Source: Bacteroidia bacterium (GTDB lineage: Bacteria > Bacteroidota > Bacteroidia > J057). From it: a stretch of DNA of 64,000 nt. The stretch is taken from assembly GCA_022760475.1 (NCBI GenBank), contig JALEFZ010000004.1, positions 1 through 64,000 on the forward strand, in the 5' to 3' direction. The position numbers and the translations under genes are program-made. Within the stretch, counting starts at the first letter, position 1. The number at the start of each line of letters is the position of its first letter. Below the pieces are notes generated by a model. It ran no database searches and had not been told where the DNA came from. It was given only the letters and a program-made list of their open reading frames with translations. This document shows positions 1-8,074 of this stretch, piece after piece.

Positions 1-59
1 AGATCTCCTACGCATGTTTTTTTGTTGGGCATAAGCCATTGTATTACCGGAAATGAAAA

Positions 60-88
60 ATCCCCTAAACCAATTTAGTAAAGGGGAT
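60..88 (-). terminator. Rho-independent terminator of the DUF2157/GDYXXLXY pair
   Basis: A 7-bp stem (60-66 with 82-88, ATCCCCT/AGGGGAT) closes a 15-nt loop. Read on the minus strand it lies just past the stop codon at 121 and is followed by a T-rich tract, as expected for an intrinsic terminator. The first 120 bases of the window hold no other feature that I can see. Confidence 0.6.
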
Positions 89-120
89 CTATTTCAATTT
101 TTCAAAACCAGTACTTTTTC

Positions 121-702
121 TTAATGGTTGACATAGTCTTTTATGGACATGCCCTCTACGACCACATCCAGGAGAACACCCTTGCCATTCTTGATAGCAA
201 CCAAGGCATATGCCTCCAAGGGTTCACTTGAATTAGCTCTATTTCTAAGTGCTTTTTCTGCTTTAGGGGCTTTAGATTCTTCCATGTAATACCTATTAAA
301 TGGAAAAGAAACTTTTACATTAATACCACCCTTATGTGAAAAAAGAGTTTTTTCAGACAACTTTAGGTATGCCATATTTGCCCTTTCTCCTTTATTTATC
401 TTGCGGCCGTTTATAAAGTTGATTTTGGCATAACCAGAGTCGTCATTTATGATGTAGACAAATGTGTGTTCCTCCGATACATAACTTGAGTCCCATTCTT
501 CTGGATAGGTATTATCTTCAAATTGAAGGGTAACATATTTACCCCTAAAGGGATCTGTAGGATCTATGGGTTTAACTCTAAACTTGAATACTTCCCCTGT
601 TTTTGTAATATCTTCATTTTGGAAGATCATGTTACCAAATACAGTTAATTGGGCCAGACAGAGAAGGCCAATACCTATGAATTGAATATTATTAGATTTC
701 AT
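121..702 (-). CDS. GDYXXLXY-domain membrane-anchored protein
   Basis: A 193-residue protein with one N-terminal hydrophobic segment (about residues 5-27), so anchored in or exported through the inner membrane. Around residues 53-60 it carries FRGKYVTLQF, the form of the GDYXXLXY motif that defines this family. Proteins of this family are typically encoded next to DUF2157/DUF4401 membrane proteins, and that is the case here: the start codon overlaps the end of the DUF2157 gene by 11 bp, so the two are probably translationally coupled. The biochemical role of the family is unknown. Family call is confident, function is not assigned. Confidence 0.85.
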   Translation of the reverse strand: MKSNNIQFIGIGLLCLAQLTVFGNMIFQNEDITKTGEVFKFRVKPIDPTDPFRGKYVTLQFEDNTYPEEWDSSYVSEEHTFVYIINDDSGYAKINFINGRKINKGERANMAYLKLSEKTLFSHKGGINVKVSFPFNRYYMEESKAPKAEKALRNRANSSEPLEAYALVAIKNGKGVLLDVVVEGMSIKDYVNH

Positions 703-2011
703 GGATGCTTTTTTGAGAGTTTATTCTTTTGAACATGATATAGTTGGCTACGAAAAAGCCAATGCCAAGAAGCAGGAATGTTATTCCTCGCCAGACGAAG
801 CTGATTTGGCTGTCAAAGAACCTGCAGGTTACCAATGCAGCAAGGAGCAATAATCCGTAATTCAGGATGGCGAAGTTTTCTTTTTGCACTCCCTCTCTGA
901 TTGAAGCCAAACCCAAGAGTAAGACTAGCAAATTAGAGGCGACCAAGGCTACCATAGGCAGGTATAGCCCTACAAGCAGGATCACTACAAACATGGGGAG
1001 AAACATATGAAGTAAGGTCTCAGATTTGTTATGACCTCCTTTATAGTTTCTGATGCTGATGATTGCATACATTGTTATGGCAGCTATCAGGATATAGCCT
1101 GGGAAGGAAAAAAACATCTCATGAAAAAAGTATGCTCGGTCGGAATTAGAGGTTTCTTCCCAGAAGAATTTGAAGGTATTGAGTATCAGCAAGATACTTA
1201 TTCCAAGTGTAGAGAGGATGAAATAACCATTCCTGCCTTTGGGAGTTGAGGACAGCCATTTTCCTGCCCCGAATCCCTGGAAGATCCCAAGCATTACTGC
1301 AATGGCAAGAACCTGGTATGTGAAGCTTGTCGGGTCTAAATTACCAAGCGTCGTAAATACAAGGATGCTAATAGAAATCGGCAGCAGAAAGTGGTTAAAC
1401 ATTCTAAAGTTTTTGCTATGCTGCCCATTCTGCTGTAGGAAGTAGTGAGGTAAAAAGGCAAGCAGCATGATCCAGTAAGGCCAGTATAGGCTACCATGAT
1501 AATCCATCCAATTGATTCCAAGGTAAGTGGTGCCTATTAGGTAGAATAAGGCTACCATAGAGGAGGGGAGTAGGTACATGAGAGGCAGGGTAAGAAGAAG
1601 CCAGTAGAAGACGAAATCAGATGGGGGGCCTGAGAGATTGTAGATCTGACTTATCAGGGACAGGGTACCTCCAACTGCAAAAAACAGGAAGGTTCCACTG
1701 CTTTCCTTCCAGGCTTGGCTGTCAGGATGCTTTTTCAGGGCATAGAAGACAGCTCCCTGCCCGATGATTAGCGGGATAAATGAAATGATCAACTTGGATG
1801 TTGTTGAGAAAGAGTCCCAATTGTGACCGATGATCAGGATAAATCCCAAGCCTACCAAAAGGGCTCCAAAAATCCCAAAAATTGCAAAAAGTCTGTTAGG
1901 GCGGTTTTCGGTTTGGCTTTGATAGTAATTCCTGATGTTTCTTGCCACTTCCTCGCTTAGAATCCCTTGTTCCTCGAGTTCGGGAAGGGCTTTTAAGAGG
2001 TGTTTGCTCAT
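692..2011 (-). CDS. DUF2157 domain polytopic membrane protein
   Basis: 439 residues. The N-terminal 40 residues form a soluble segment (LEEQGILSEEVARNIRNYY) typical of DUF2157, followed by about twelve hydrophobic segments spread over residues 42-430. It is the first gene of a two-gene unit with the GDYXXLXY protein, with an 11-bp overlap. DUF2157 proteins are inner-membrane proteins of unknown function; their pairing with GDYXXLXY proteins is a recurrent arrangement. No catalytic motif is visible. About 125 bp separate its start from the inverted repeat that follows the next gene. Confidence 0.85.
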   Translation of the reverse strand: MSKHLLKALPELEEQGILSEEVARNIRNYYQSQTENRPNRLFAIFGIFGALLVGLGFILIIGHNWDSFSTTSKLIISFIPLIIGQGAVFYALKKHPDSQAWKESSGTFLFFAVGGTLSLISQIYNLSGPPSDFVFYWLLLTLPLMYLLPSSMVALFYLIGTTYLGINWMDYHGSLYWPYWIMLLAFLPHYFLQQNGQHSKNFRMFNHFLLPISISILVFTTLGNLDPTSFTYQVLAIAVMLGIFQGFGAGKWLSSTPKGRNGYFILSTLGISILLILNTFKFFWEETSNSDRAYFFHEMFFSFPGYILIAAITMYAIISIRNYKGGHNKSETLLHMFLPMFVVILLVGLYLPMVALVASNLLVLLLGLASIREGVQKENFAILNYGLLLLAALVTCRFFDSQISFVWRGITFLLLGIGFFVANYIMFKRINSQKSIHEI

Positions 2012-2136
2012 GGTGTTGGCTTAATTTAAGGATAAGAGGATGTTTCTTTTACGAGAATTTACTTTGGAAGGAGCGTGAAATCCAAACGTATTCAATAATT
2101 GATCTTTTAGCTAATGGATTCGTCTGGCTTGGATGA

Positions 2137-2189
2137 ATAAACGAAAATGGGAATCAGACTAAAGAAAGCTGATTCCCATTTTCGTTTAT
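2137..2189. terminator. 21-bp perfect inverted repeat, probable bidirectional terminator
   Basis: The arms 2137-2157 and 2169-2189 are perfectly complementary over 21 bp with an 11-nt loop. It starts 14 bp beyond the stop of the DinB-like gene (minus strand). The stem holds its own A- and T-rich segments, a common layout of Bacteroidota terminators, but no extra T-run follows it. It most likely ends the dinB-like transcript; the unusual length and perfection are noted as a finding. Confidence 0.6.
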
Positions 2190-2202
2190 AGACAGAGGTA
2201 TT

Positions 2203-2733
2203 TTACCTCTCGTCCGCGGTAGATCCATATACATTTGGAAGAGGCACATCCAACATTCTCAAATAGAGGGAAAGTTGTCCTCTATGATGAAGGATATGGC
2301 TGATTTCCAGACGAATCATCTCATGGCGTGGAAGCTCATAAATCGTATGAGGTCCCGAACTCATTTTCCATGAGTCCTGAAATTTGCTTTCATCAAATTT
2401 TTGAAATGAGTCCAGGAATAATTTGGTATTTCTTTTCAGATTTTGGATAAGTACTTCCGGATTTTCCGGGTTTACGAATGGAATCTTATCGGTAGCAAAA
2501 TCTACAGCATCTTTTTCTACTATGGTATAAAGTAAATAGAAAATATCTGTGATATGCCCCGCCAATTTGCCCAGGTTCATGGACTTTTGGTGAGGAGCCC
2601 AGTTGAATTTATCTAGGGGCAATCTCTCTAGATACTTGGCAGTCCTTTTAGATTCAAGTTCTACTTCTTTGGCAAATAATTCCACAAGTCGCGGGGGCTG
2701 GACCTTAGTGAGGCCTTGAGTAGTTTCCTGCAT
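2203..2733 (-). CDS. DinB-superfamily protein
   Basis: 176 residues, predicted four-helix bundle of the DinB/YfiT superfamily. Two of the expected metal-binding histidine sites are visible: GKLAGHI near residue 58 and SHILHHRGQLSLYLR near residue 145, with the HHRGQ signature that is the most recognisable part of the family. Members are small metal-dependent enzymes, several of which are thiol transferases for bacillithiol or mycothiol; which substrate this one uses cannot be read from sequence. It is a single-gene unit followed by a long inverted repeat. Confidence 0.8.
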   Translation of the reverse strand: MQETTQGLTKVQPPRLVELFAKEVELESKRTAKYLERLPLDKFNWAPHQKSMNLGKLAGHITDIFYLLYTIVEKDAVDFATDKIPFVNPENPEVLIQNLKRNTKLFLDSFQKFDESKFQDSWKMSSGPHTIYELPRHEMIRLEISHILHHRGQLSLYLRMLDVPLPNVYGSTADER

Positions 2734-2862
2734 GATAAAATTAAGCTAGTTGAGTATTACTGGTAGAGAAAATGTCTCTAAAAGCATGCCATTTGCGAAG
2801 AGAATTTGACCATTTGCGAGTAAAATCTTACATGAGCTATCATTTTACTTGGAATACTCTCA

Positions 2863-3282
2863 TTACTTTCTCATAAATCTTACCTCGGTAATCTTTCCAT
2901 TTTGGACTGTATAGATTGCAATGACCTGAACAGGTTTACTGTCTTTTTGGAAAGTTACAAATTCATGGTCCAGTACTTTATTCCCCATAACCATTCTATT
3001 AACCAACCTACAATGCAGGAATTTAAGTTCTTTAAACATTTTTCCATATGGCTCTCTCATATTTTCCTTTCCCTGATACTTCAACTGATCCGGGTAGTTG
3101 TAGATCTTGACGGAGTCGCTGTATGCGGATAAGAATAGGTCAATATTACCCGTATTATATGCATCTAGTTGTGTTTGAACAGGAGTTATAAGATCATACT
3201 GTTCATCAATGGTAGTTGTCTCCTGTGAAAAAGCAAGTTGACCCAGGATAATGGACAGGATAAATAGCAAGAAATTTTTCAT
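2863..3282 (-). CDS. Secreted SnoaL/NTF2-like protein
   Basis: About 139 residues from the chosen start. An ATG seven codons upstream (3303) would overlap the nuclease gene; the start at 3282 gives a clean signal peptide (MKNFLLFILSIILGQLAFS, cleavage before QE), so I prefer it. The mature part has the NTF2/SnoaL pattern: a helix with LDAYNTGNIDLFLSAYSDSVKIYNY followed by a curved sheet ending in VQVIAIYTVQNGKITEVRFMRK. Such proteins are small ligand-binding or isomerase-like folds; no specific ligand can be inferred. It lies 13 bp after the nuclease gene and is probably co-transcribed with it. Confidence 0.75.
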   Translation of the reverse strand: MKNFLLFILSIILGQLAFSQETTTIDEQYDLITPVQTQLDAYNTGNIDLFLSAYSDSVKIYNYPDQLKYQGKENMREPYGKMFKELKFLHCRLVNRMVMGNKVLDHEFVTFQKDSKPVQVIAIYTVQNGKITEVRFMRK

Positions 3283-3295
3283 AGTTAGGAATGGT

Positions 3296-4285
3296 TTATT
3301 CAAATGACTTTCTCAAGGATGCCATGGCTGCTTGCTTGTTCCACAAACCGATTCGCATTTGATACCTTTCTTCATCATATGGCCACCTGCCAATAAAAGC
3401 ACTTTCTTCAAGCTCCCGCTCCATGTTATCGGGAAGTTCAGGGAAAAAATCGATGCCTGTAAGGGCTTCTATTGAATCGATGGGGACCATATAATCCGTC
3501 AGGCGTTTGTCGCTGCTTTCATTTGGCATGAGGAAGGCTACGGCTTTGGGATTGGGGAGGCGGAGGTCAAGAAGTATTTTGTAGAATGCTGCGGGCGCCT
3601 TTACATTATTTTTGAGTCTTTTTTGTGCCCTCTGGGTGAGGACTGGGCCGGTTACCACATATAGATGTTCGAATCCTTTCGCCCAATCACGGGTTTGCTC
3701 CTCCAGCTCTTTCCAGATTCCACGGTTAAAGCCCGGTTTTTGTGGGCTGACATTACTCATATAAAAGCTAAGTTTCATGGCGTCATTAGAGTAGGCCATG
3801 TCGGCGGCTGGGGCAAGGTGTCCACGATCGTAGCCACTATTGGTATAGTCATTTGGAGAGGCAGATTCGCTAGGGACTTTGGGATCTTTTCGGAAGGAAG
3901 ATCTTCTTTCAAAAGCAAAAGACCTCAGGTTGGATCCGCGAAGTTCGTAGGCCACCCATTCGGCTTGTTCATCCTTTTCTGAATAGGAGAGTTTGAAATA
4001 TTCATGGTCAATAACCACAGTGGAGTCGTCGGGGAGGTAGTTTGCCAAAGAATCTACCAGGATTTCTTCTTCTTTTTCGGGTTGGACTACCTCGATGCTA
4101 TCTGCCTGACCGAAATCAAAGAAGTCCACGATTTGATTTTGTGTCTCCTCAGGGAAGAAGGCAAAAATTATCATGATTGCTGCAATGACACCAGCTGGAA
4201 TTCCAAAGCTACTAAGGGTTCCCTTAAACTTTCGGTCATTTGCTTGAGAGTCCTGTGAGTTGTAGTCGTTGTTATTTTCAGACAT
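3296..4285 (-). CDS. Membrane-anchored DNA/RNA non-specific endonuclease (NucA/NUC1 family)
   Basis: 329 residues. A transmembrane helix at about residues 28-44 precedes an acidic linker and the beta-beta-alpha-Me nuclease domain (about 95-315). The DRGH signature sits at residues 153-156 with H156 as the general base, and NRGIWKELE around 188 supplies the metal-binding Asn. Family enzymes cleave single- and double-stranded DNA and RNA with Mg2+. With a short basic/polar N-terminus and no signal peptidase site, the catalytic domain should face the periplasm, tethered to the inner membrane. A nutritional or defensive role is possible; neighbours do not decide this. Confidence 0.88.
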   Translation of the reverse strand: MSENNNDYNSQDSQANDRKFKGTLSSFGIPAGVIAAIMIIFAFFPEETQNQIVDFFDFGQADSIEVVQPEKEEEILVDSLANYLPDDSTVVIDHEYFKLSYSEKDEQAEWVAYELRGSNLRSFAFERRSSFRKDPKVPSESASPNDYTNSGYDRGHLAPAADMAYSNDAMKLSFYMSNVSPQKPGFNRGIWKELEEQTRDWAKGFEHLYVVTGPVLTQRAQKRLKNNVKAPAAFYKILLDLRLPNPKAVAFLMPNESSDKRLTDYMVPIDSIEALTGIDFFPELPDNMERELEESAFIGRWPYDEERYQMRIGLWNKQAAMASLRKSFE

Positions 4286-4392
4286 GTTTTCATTATTCTA
4301 AACTAACCCAATATCAGGAAATTTGTGATCTGCGTAAACTTCCTTTATTCAGATTTTGTGGGGGCATGTGGAAAAGTGAGCGACTGCTGTCG

Positions 4393-4423
4393 TTTGCTTT
4401 CCATTGAGTATTTCCTAATTTCT
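4393..4423 (+). promoter_or_regulatory. Candidate Bacteroidota-type promoter for the M14 peptidase
   Basis: TTTG at 4393-4396 and TAATTTCT at 4416-4423 are 19 nt apart, matching the TTTG / 19-21 nt / TAnnTTTG pattern of the Bacteroidota primary sigma factor at all but two positions. Start of transcription would be near 4430, about 20 nt upstream of the ATG at 4450. Pattern match by eye only. Confidence 0.4.
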
Positions 4424-4449
4424 GTGATATTCCGTTCAAACAGACCTAT

Positions 4450-7014
4450 ATGAAAAATAATAGCAGTTTTTCTATTGTATTCATTGCATTTCTGCTTTTA
4501 ACTCAAGTAGTTTTTGGCCAGGATTATTATTTCAAAAATTACCAGCCATTTGATGAGTCAATTCCTTCCCCTGAAGAGTATCTTGGCTATAAAATTGGGG
4601 ATCAACATACGAGACATGATTTGATCGTTGCTTATTTTCAACGTCTGGCAGACTTATCTGAGCGGGCAACGATCACTGAATATGGCAAAACACATGAAGG
4701 GAGGAAACTGCTTATACTAACCATCAGCGATCCTGAGAATATGTCCAGGATCGAAGATATAAAAGCAAAACACCTTACTTATGTAGATCCAAAACAATCT
4801 CCCAAAGATTATGAAGCCCTACCAGTCTTTGTGCAATTGGGTTATAATGTTCATGGGAATGAGCCTTCGGGTGGAGAGGCAGCCATTCTGATGGCCTACA
4901 CGCTGGTAGCTTCTAAACATCCTGAGGTGAGTAAATTCCTGAAAGAGGGTGTATTTTTCATAGATCCGGTGATCAATCCTGACGGAAGGGATCGTCACAC
5001 CCAATGGGCAAATCAATACAAAGGAAACCCTCTTGTAGCGGATCGCTTTGATGCGGAGCACAATGAAATGTGGCCAAGGGGCCGAACCAATCACTTTTGG
5101 TTTGACCTGAACAGGGATTGGCTATTGGCTATTCATCCAGAGAGTAGGGGCAAACTAAACTGGTATCATGAGTGGTATCCAAATGTGGTAACTGATTTCC
5201 ATGAAATGGGAACCAATAGCCATTATTTTTTCGAGCCCATGAAGCCAATTGGGTCAAAAGAACCTATCATGCCCAGGAAAAATTTTGAAGACCTCAACGA
5301 TTTATTTGCAGGGTATTTTGCCAAAACATTGGATAGCATTGGTTCGCTTTATTTCACCAAAGAAGCATTTGATGGAACTTATCCAGGTTATGGTTCCTCA
5401 TATCCTGACCTACAGGGAGCTTTGGCTTTGCTGTTTGAGCAGGCAAGTTCAAGGGGACATTTGCAAGAAACTTCTTACGGCAAGGATATAAGTTTTCCAT
5501 TTACCATCCGGAACCAGTATTTGTCCAGCTTCGCCACGATAAGGGCTGCTGTAGAGAATAAGGGCATGCTAAGGGAATATCAACAAGAATTTTTTAAATC
5601 TGCTGTAAGTGAAAAAGTGTCTTCAGGTTTTAAGGCCTATGAATTTGAGCAGGGAACTGACAAGAGCCGCCTTAAAGCCTTTTTAGATAAACTTCTTATT
5701 CATCGGATCAAGGTATATAAAAAGGGGACAAAGTTTATTGTACCTGTAAACCAGCCACAGCGCAGGATGGTACAAACAGTATTTGAGACATATAGGGACT
5801 ATCGTGACAGCGTATTTTACGATGCATCTGCATGGAGCCTTGCCAATTTTTACAACATTCCTTACAAGGGTGTAAGCACCATTGACAAAGGGGTAGAGGT
5901 AACTGATGTGGATAGCTATCTGGATGCAACTGAAGTGAAACCCACCAATTACGCCTATATCATAGATGGAAATGATTATAACAGCATGGCAGCGATTGCC
6001 TCGCTTCATAGAGAAGGAGTAGCCATGGCGGCAGCATTTAAGCCTTTTAGCATTGAAACTCAGGAAGCCGGTAAAATGGATTTCAACTATGGTAGTGTCA
6101 TCATTCCCATTCAGAAACAGACTGGAAAACTGAAGAAATCAGAGGAATTGTTGGCATTCATTAACAAAGAAATCGTAGGCAAGCTAAATGTCCCCGTCTA
6201 CTCTACAAAAACGGGTTTCAGTTCTCAGGGACTTGACTTGGGAAGTAATAATTTCGAGGTATTGGAAAAGCCGAAGGCTTTGATGCTAATTGGAGAAGGA
6301 GTGCGATCTTATGATGCAGGTGAAGTTTGGCATCTGTTAGACACCAGAGTAGGGATGCCGATTACCAAGGTAAGGATGAGCACATTTCCTCGATTGGACT
6401 TGAATAGGTACAATGTCCTAGTGATGGTAGCAGGGAATTATTCACAGTTGGATAGCAACCGTATCCATGATATAAAAAATTGGGTTAAACAAGGAAATAC
6501 CTTGATTACAGTTTCAGATGCTTCTAAATGGGCGATCCAAAAGGAGTTGGTTAGGGAAAAACTTACTGAAAAACCGAAGGTGAAGGGCAAAAAAGAAGAC
6601 TCGGTTGATCGTTTGCCTTATGTATCTGCTTCAGAAAACCTGGGTAGGGAAGAGCTGGGGGGAGCCATCTTTGAAGTTGATCTGGACATCAGTCACCCAT
6701 TGGGATTTGGATATACGGCTGCTTCCTTACCTGTATACAAAAACAATGAAGTCTTCCTTCAGCCAAGCAAGAGTCCATATGGGACGGTGGCCAAGTATAG
6801 CAAGGAGCCACATATTGATGGTTACATCTCCAAGAAAAACTACGATACCTTCCTAAAGCCTTCGGCTTCATTGATTGTCAGCCCTGTGGGTAGGGGAAGG
6901 GTTGTGATGTTTGCTGATAATCCAAACTTCAGGGGAAGCTGGTACGGTACGAATCGATTATTCCTGAATGCAATCATGTTGGGCAATCACATCAGGGTTC
7001 CAGCCGGGAGGTAG
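4450..7014 (+). CDS. M14-family zinc carboxypeptidase, exported
   Basis: 854 residues with a signal peptide (about 1-24, ending VVFGQ). The M14 domain covers about residues 40-360: zinc ligands H135 and E138 (VHGNEPSGGEA), third ligand H251 (DFHEMGTNSHYF) and candidate catalytic glutamate E330 (LLFEQAS). The remaining 500 residues include a ThuA/GATase-like stretch (around 615-700, VRSYDAGEVWHLLDTR and MVAGNYSQLD), as in large secreted M14 proteins of Bacteroidota. It removes C-terminal residues from peptides, probably in the periplasm or outside the cell, feeding peptide use. No T9SS sorting domain is visible at the C-terminus. Its end overlaps the convergent hydrolase gene by 23 bp. Confidence 0.88.
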   Translation: MKNNSSFSIVFIAFLLLTQVVFGQDYYFKNYQPFDESIPSPEEYLGYKIGDQHTRHDLIVAYFQRLADLSERATITEYGKTHEGRKLLILTISDPENMSRIEDIKAKHLTYVDPKQSPKDYEALPVFVQLGYNVHGNEPSGGEAAILMAYTLVASKHPEVSKFLKEGVFFIDPVINPDGRDRHTQWANQYKGNPLVADRFDAEHNEMWPRGRTNHFWFDLNRDWLLAIHPESRGKLNWYHEWYPNVVTDFHEMGTNSHYFFEPMKPIGSKEPIMPRKNFEDLNDLFAGYFAKTLDSIGSLYFTKEAFDGTYPGYGSSYPDLQGALALLFEQASSRGHLQETSYGKDISFPFTIRNQYLSSFATIRAAVENKGMLREYQQEFFKSAVSEKVSSGFKAYEFEQGTDKSRLKAFLDKLLIHRIKVYKKGTKFIVPVNQPQRRMVQTVFETYRDYRDSVFYDASAWSLANFYNIPYKGVSTIDKGVEVTDVDSYLDATEVKPTNYAYIIDGNDYNSMAAIASLHREGVAMAAAFKPFSIETQEAGKMDFNYGSVIIPIQKQTGKLKKSEELLAFINKEIVGKLNVPVYSTKTGFSSQGLDLGSNNFEVLEKPKALMLIGEGVRSYDAGEVWHLLDTRVGMPITKVRMSTFPRLDLNRYNVLVMVAGNYSQLDSNRIHDIKNWVKQGNTLITVSDASKWAIQKELVREKLTEKPKVKGKKEDSVDRLPYVSASENLGREELGGAIFEVDLDISHPLGFGYTAASLPVYKNNEVFLQPSKSPYGTVAKYSKEPHIDGYISKKNYDTFLKPSASLIVSPVGRGRVVMFADNPNFRGSWYGTNRLFLNAIMLGNHIRVPAGR

Positions 7015-7816
7015 GCATAGGAATGAAAGTTTCCATGCTATCGGCGATCTCCTTCCATTCTGGTTCCATCATCAGGAAATGTCCCCTCTCATGGAATATT
7101 TTTGCTGGCTGGCCGTAGATCTCTCCCATTTTGATGACATCAGCTGGGAGAGCCAGCCGGTCAAGACTGGCCCCATAAATCAGTAGGGGAGTCTTTTTGA
7201 CATTTTCTACATTAATTTTGGGGTTCAGGCAATTGGTCAAGGCCACACCGGATTCTCTTTGTAGGGAATATTGAAATTGGTGGAGGTTTTCGGGAGTAGC
7301 GGACTTTTTGGAAAGGAGACCTTTGGGAGGTTTTCCTGCGCCTGTGAGTTCGGGTGCGAGGGTAAGTACGGTATATTTCATGAAATCAACCGGATCCAAT
7401 AGCATATTCAAAACGGTATTTTTCATGCCGAATACAGGCAAGGAGGCCAACAAGCAAGCTCCAAGTGCCTTTCCAGGATAGGTAGAAAGGTATTTTTGAA
7501 CTACCAGTCCTCCCATGGAGTGCCCAATCAAAATAGGCTTCTCTCCTGCTTTCTCTACTATGATACTCAAATGCTCAACAAATGCAGAAAGTGAATAGGA
7601 GAACAGGGTCTTGAATTTTTTGACAGTAAGCTGGTCTTTAAGGTGAATGGAATAAACGGGATGTCCTTTAGATACAAAGTAAGGCATGAAATTTTGCTTC
7701 CAGAGGAATCCATTATTGTAGGCTCCATGAACCAAGATGATAGGAGGAAGTTTGCTCTCAGGCTTTGAACTGAAGAGATAGCCTACATTTTTATATGATT
7801 GCTCTTGGATTTCCAT
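6992..7816 (-). CDS. Alpha/beta hydrolase
   Basis: 274 residues without a signal peptide, so cytoplasmic. Lid-bearing alpha/beta hydrolase fold: oxyanion strand ILVHGAYNNG (residues 27-36), nucleophile elbow GHSMGG with S100, acid D219 in YGASLDR and base H246 in ERGHFLMMEPEW. The complete triad points to an active esterase/lipase-type enzyme; the substrate cannot be deduced. It is monocistronic, convergent with and overlapping the M14 peptidase gene by 23 bp, and faces away from the patatin gene across 258 bp of AT-rich DNA. Confidence 0.85.
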   Translation of the reverse strand: MEIQEQSYKNVGYLFSSKPESKLPPIILVHGAYNNGFLWKQNFMPYFVSKGHPVYSIHLKDQLTVKKFKTLFSYSLSAFVEHLSIIVEKAGEKPILIGHSMGGLVVQKYLSTYPGKALGACLLASLPVFGMKNTVLNMLLDPVDFMKYTVLTLAPELTGAGKPPKGLLSKKSATPENLHQFQYSLQRESGVALTNCLNPKINVENVKKTPLLIYGASLDRLALPADVIKMGEIYGQPAKIFHERGHFLMMEPEWKEIADSMETFIPMPTSRLEP

Positions 7817-8074
7817 ATATCTGAGTGAATTTGGTTTGGTAACAGGGATATAAGTTCGTCTCCTTCAGTCAGTGAAAATTTAATCCTATTAAAATAAATT
7901 TCTATATTTACTGTTGAAGGATAAACGTAGTTGTGAGAGCGTTTAGCTCCTGCATATAAAATTATAGCAGTGATAGTTAACTTAGAAAACAGCTTTAAAA
8001 GTAGAAAAAACTAATTGATAAGGCTGTTTATAAGGAAAGAAATATACATCCATTTAGTTTTAAATTAGTAAAAA

